Part shown: piece by piece, positions 60,185-64,000 of the stretch | Layout of the letters: each line of letters begins with the position of its first letter | Position numbering within the stretch: the stretch's first letter is position 1 | Source of the DNA: Phellopilus nigrolimitatus | Lineage: Eukaryota; Basidiomycota; Agaricomycetes; Hymenochaetales; Hymenochaetaceae | Assembly (NCBI GenBank): GCA_021029095.1 | Contig: JAJOHG010000057.1 | Span: forward strand, 124,001-188,000 | Direction: 5' to 3' | DNA: 64,000 bases | Notes under the pieces: model-generated | Databases searched by the model: none | What the model was told of the DNA's origin: nothing | The model's input: only the letters and a program-made list of their open reading frames with translations | Made by a program: the position numbers and the translations under genes

Positions 60185-61336
60185 AGAAGAAGAGAGTAGA
60201 AAACCGGCAGTAATCGCTTTGAAGCAGACAAGAGGAAGTGTTGCCCAGAATACTTGAAACGACACTCGCATGAGATGAACCCAATGTGCAACGATCGATC
60301 ATGGAGTGTTGTGGCTCTACATACGTCGCAAAGAGTGCTGATGGCATCAGGACAAGATCAAATATTTGGAAGTGCTCACAAACTACAAACTGGCAGCTGT
60401 GCTGCAGCTGTACTGAATTTATTTCGTAATATAAAGCAGTGCGTCGCAGATGGCTAATGCGGGAGTCCAAATTGGAGCGGGAGTGGATACAATTATGATA
60501 TCCTTCAAGTTTAGCATAGTACAGTTAGGTGTGCAGTGTAATAGTCCCTATCATGAGTATAGGGTATTCATAGATTCCCATAATGAAGTGGATGCAACGC
60601 CTTTGTCTTGTCCGAGCTTGTGAACAGTATATATATATATGTAGTTGATCGTTGTTGGGTATGATCGAGAGAGGCAAATAAAGAAAAGACGTGTGACATA
60701 TGTGTGACGGAAGATCTCTGATGATGCTGATCCGATCATTCTTGTCACCCACGTGATGTCGGGTCCGACCCGGGGCTGTTCTTCGCCCGACGATGGGCGG
60801 CGATTTTGCAATCATCTATCTGAGAACAAATCAAAAACGTCGGGGCCCTGGAATAAGCAAGCTTCCAACCTCGGCACACCCACAGATCACCTCCGAATTA
60901 AGACAGGATTTTCTGGTTTTTATCGAGATTCAGGGTTGAAGAGCGCCCATCGCTTACACGCAGAAAACGTGTCGCCTAAATTTTTTTTATATTCTTCGCA
61001 AACCTGAGGGTTTGTTTGGATTGAGTGGTCTTTCGTGTTTTTATGAAAGTATCGAGGAATGCATTTACATGAAGTGTATTTGGGGAAAAGGCACGAGAAC
61101 ACAGCAAGTGGATCAACGAGCGATCGCGAGTAGTGCGGCCTAACGTCGCAAAGTCTAGCTCCGTGCTTACGTTCTATAAGCCGCTCATTAAAATGCAGCA
61201 CAGCTTCTCTATACAGCTCTCCGTTTACCTACGAGCTCGCTGACTGCGTGAGTTTTGCATCATCTCTTTATCTTCCTCCTCCCTTCGTCCACCACGATCA
61301 AAGCGCCGACCATCAAGCTGCCCGGACGACGCACCC
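60185..61336. other. Intergenic with a TA microsatellite
   Basis: 1.15 kb without a recognisable gene. A (TA)n run lies at about 60628-60640, and a CT-rich tract precedes the next gene. Confidence 0.5.
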
Positions 61337-63016
61337 ATGGCGCGCTCTTCGAGATTTCTCTTTGCTCTCTCGCTGGCGTCTTGGTGGGCCGGACGATTCG
61401 TCGTAGCAGGGGTTCCAAACGGGAACGCATCGTTTCAATGGTCTTTTGGGAGCGATGTGCGTATCTATACCCAACGGTCTGCCAACTTCTCGCTACTTTT
61501 TTGCTGATCATTTGCATCGATTTGTTATGGCGGGTAGATGATCTCGACGGAGTTGACGCAGTGCGGGACTTACAGCGTCACTGTGGCCAGCCGCAACGAC
61601 AGTAATTCCAGCCTTGTCGGCGTTGCGCCGTACTACCTCATCGCGTATAAGGCGAGCGGCATCCCTACGACGAGCTATATTGGAACAGACCCTACTAGCC
61701 TATCATGGCAAGTTGATCAGCCTTCCGGTGAGAAGAGAAGTTATTTGTTAGCCAGAGGATTTGTCTTGACGTGCCAACTTAGGATCGTCGCTCGTTTTGA
61801 CTGTCGCGGATGCTGTTGGGAACTCGGGAGGAGAGCCACCAGCCATCTACACGGTTACCGGTCAGTTTGTTTTAATACATGCAGAATCCTTCTCGATACT
61901 CAAGCAAGTAATGTCAGATGGAGCTTCCAGCTGTCTGCCAAAGGCACCGTCAGTGAATGTCACCTTGGGTGCGAATGTCACCGGTACTTTGCAAACTTGT
62001 CAGCCTTTGGGTCTTCGTGTATTTGGCGGGCAAAAGCCATATAATATTTCTGTCGCTGCGCTCAACTCGCCGGTGATTACGAATGTGACGTTGGGCCCAA
62101 CTGACGATGTGTTGACTTGGATTAACCGTGCTAACCCGGACGGACAATTGCTCGGTGTGTTGTTTTGTTCTAATATACGTGCTTGGGCGTCTTTCTTATG
62201 AATTGAACAGTCTCCGTTTGCGACGCGAACGGGACCTGGGGAACAAGCACCGCCGTTATAAACACCGCGGGCTCTAACGATACAGACTGTACAGGCCTCC
62301 GTACGACGACGGGTAACTCCGCCGACGTCAACCAGCACCCGCCCCAGCCTTCAGGTTCACATACGACTGTCATCGTCGCCGTCGTTGTCCCCGTCTGCGC
62401 GGTCCTGCTCCTGGCAACGGCGTTCTTTTTCTTCTGGCGGCGGCGGAAGCAGCAGCAGATGCGCGAGCCGGAGCCCGCGTTCATGCCCGACGCGTGGACC
62501 GGGCCCGGCGCGGCCTCAGACGGCGCAGACTCGACGTTCTCGCCGTACGGCCCGCCGCCGAGCTCGAAGCTCGAGCGCTACCGCGACGACGTCGCCAGCC
62601 AGCGCGTCTCGCACGTGCGCAACTCGTCCTCGAACATCGGGTTGTCGCCGCTGCTCTCGCCGACCCAGCAGCACGCAACGTCGTACGACGGACAGTCCGC
62701 GTCGGGGTCGAGTAGCCATGGGCGCTCGCCGTCGGGCAGCAAAACCAGCCCGCGGTTGCCGCCCGGCGTGTCGCGGGAGTGGGGCATTGAGCCTGATATC
62801 ATCATTCAGCATCGTGACGGCGGTGCTGCTGTACAGGAGATCCCACCCCCGTATATCGGCCCCCACGCTGTCGCAGGCTCTTCTAACGTCGCTGGTCCGT
62901 CAAATGTCGCTGGTCCTTCAAATGCTGCTGGTCCTTCAAATGTTGCTGGCTCTTCCAATAGCGCTGGCCCTTCTGGCTCTGGCGTAAGCGGCAGCGGGAA
63001 CGGGCTGCTTGCGTGA
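61337..63016 (+). CDS. Single-pass membrane protein, secreted ectodomain, unknown family
   Basis: Five exons: 61337-61456, 61538-61727, 61783-61860, 61924-62154, 62211-63016; 474 residues. A signal peptide (residues ~1-24) is followed by an ectodomain of about 210 residues with many N-glycosylation-type sites (NGTW, NVTL, NDTD) and a few Cys. One transmembrane helix (VIVAVVVPVCAVLLLATAFF) is followed by WRRRK as the stop-transfer. The cytosolic tail is ~190 residues, Pro/Ser-rich, with PPPYIGPH and a run of hexapeptide repeats (VAGPSN type) encoded by 18-bp units at about 62888-62960. Such proteins are common, unnamed surface proteins in Agaricomycetes; a sensor or wall-associated role is only a guess. 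Confidence 0.75.
62888..62960 (+). repeat. 18-bp tandem repeats encoding VAGPSN-type units
   Basis: Four to five units of GTCGCTGGTCCTTCAAAT type in the C-terminal tail of the gene at 61337-63016; in frame, likely length-variable. Confidence 0.75.
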
Positions 63017-64000
63017 TCTTCTTCGTCGACACTCACTTTCTTTTCCCCTCATCCCATTTGCGTTTATCTATTTCTTTTCTTTTTCAATTTTTTCTTTCGC
63101 GTTCGCATCTCTTATTGTTTTCTTCGCTGTAATTGCTCATATACCGTACACGCCCACTCACGTCCCGCTAGTTCACTTACACTTCTTACGGCCGCCCATC
63201 TGCTTATCTATGCCTACGGTCCGAGTATCCTTGACCACTCCGCCGGACTCACGCCGCTTTCCTTACGCCTTTCCTGGATTCATTTTGGTTTCTCTTCTCT
63301 TCCCATCTCTCTTCGTTTCCCTCGTATCCCCCGTACGGTCTTCCGCGGCTCTCACTTTCCTCTTCATCTTCTTGGACATAAGCCATGCATCTGCTGCGAC
63401 CGTGCACATCACAAGCCTCGAACTGTGTAAAGTTGATTAATCATGTACGCGTACTGACGAAACGGTGCGTCGTGCCTCGCGCTATTCCAATTTTGAACTC
63501 TCCGAGTGCTCTTGCGCTAGCGGCCGCTACGTACTGTGCCTTGGCTGAGCTAAGGTCCGGCGTGCACTCTAAGCTCCATCCTCTATTTTCAGAAAGAATC
63601 AAGGAAGATGCAAACGCAAAATATAAGGTGGCGATCTGTAAGGATCTATAAAAAAGGTTTGACGCTCGAACAAACGGCCCCCAACTAGTAAGAGTTCTGT
63701 ATTGGATGTAGAATGATAGCCTTGAGACTCTTGCTGACAATTTGATGAACATCCCTCCGGTCAAACCCCTCATGGTATTGTGTTGGTCGTTGATGTAGTG
63801 CACTTTGGGTACTTACGCAACTTAAAACCAGTTATTCATGAGAATTTTCGAGCTGTTCATCTCGTAACCAGCCGCCTTGAAAGCGGCCCGTGGTACCGTG
63901 ATTGAAACGAGTCTGCTGTGCAGGCTGGTTAGGAACTTACCGAGCTGCGAATTTCTACTTGTACGTGAATCCGTGTGGTGTTGATGAGAACAGTGTTCGG
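63017..64000. other. Intergenic to window end, no recognised gene
   Basis: CT-rich 3' flank, then AT-rich sequence. A plus-strand frame at 63009-63440 is hydrophobic and CT-driven and looks like low-complexity shadow. Nothing supported. Confidence 0.5.

Overview
The window looks like nuclear DNA of a filamentous basidiomycete (Agaricomycetes). The genes are split by many short (about 50-80 nt) GT-AG introns. Core promoters carry TATA boxes about 65-120 bp upstream of the ATG, often followed by pyrimidine-rich tracts. The gene content (CYP63-like P450, DUF6533 membrane proteins, Ser-rich secreted proteins, CRN-like P-loop NTPases) also fits a mushroom-forming fungus. I cannot name the species. 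All exon models were read by eye; nearly all sum to a multiple of three.

Layout. 0-9.5 kb: two CRN-like P-loop NTPase genes as a large inverted duplication around a gene for a nuclear coiled-coil protein. 10.5-19.5 kb: a 1.1-kb promoter-bearing repeat with internal ~130-bp repeats occurs twice in opposite orientation. It brackets a carnitine acetyltransferase gene and an Asx-homology-domain gene. 19.8-25.7 kb, minus strand: a phi-like glutathione S-transferase, a GST remnant, the proteasome beta-7 subunit (PRE4) and a CYP63-like P450. 26-30.5 kb: no recognisable gene. 30.6-32.8 kb: two paralogous small secreted Ser/Thr-rich proteins. 33.5-46.6 kb: housekeeping block with BUD32 and EMC8/9 (divergent), a secreted protein, urease, a cysteine-rich secreted protein and NBS1/nibrin. 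46.7-54.4 kb: a tandem DUF6533 duplication, one copy intact and one degraded, separated by a cluster of four terminal-inverted-repeat elements. 55.9-63.0 kb: a membrane-anchored aspartic protease-like protein, a second hAT-type element, a two-domain ABM-like protein and a single-pass membrane protein.

How it works together. These are mostly independent single genes, not a metabolic cluster. GST and P450 are both detoxification-type genes and sit near each other. Urease and carnitine acetyltransferase are primary nitrogen and carbon metabolism. NBS1, BUD32, PRE4 and EMC8/9 are conserved cell-maintenance genes. The most unusual parts are the repeat structures: the inverted 1.1-kb element, the inverted CRN-like pair, and the transposon array with exact target-site duplications.
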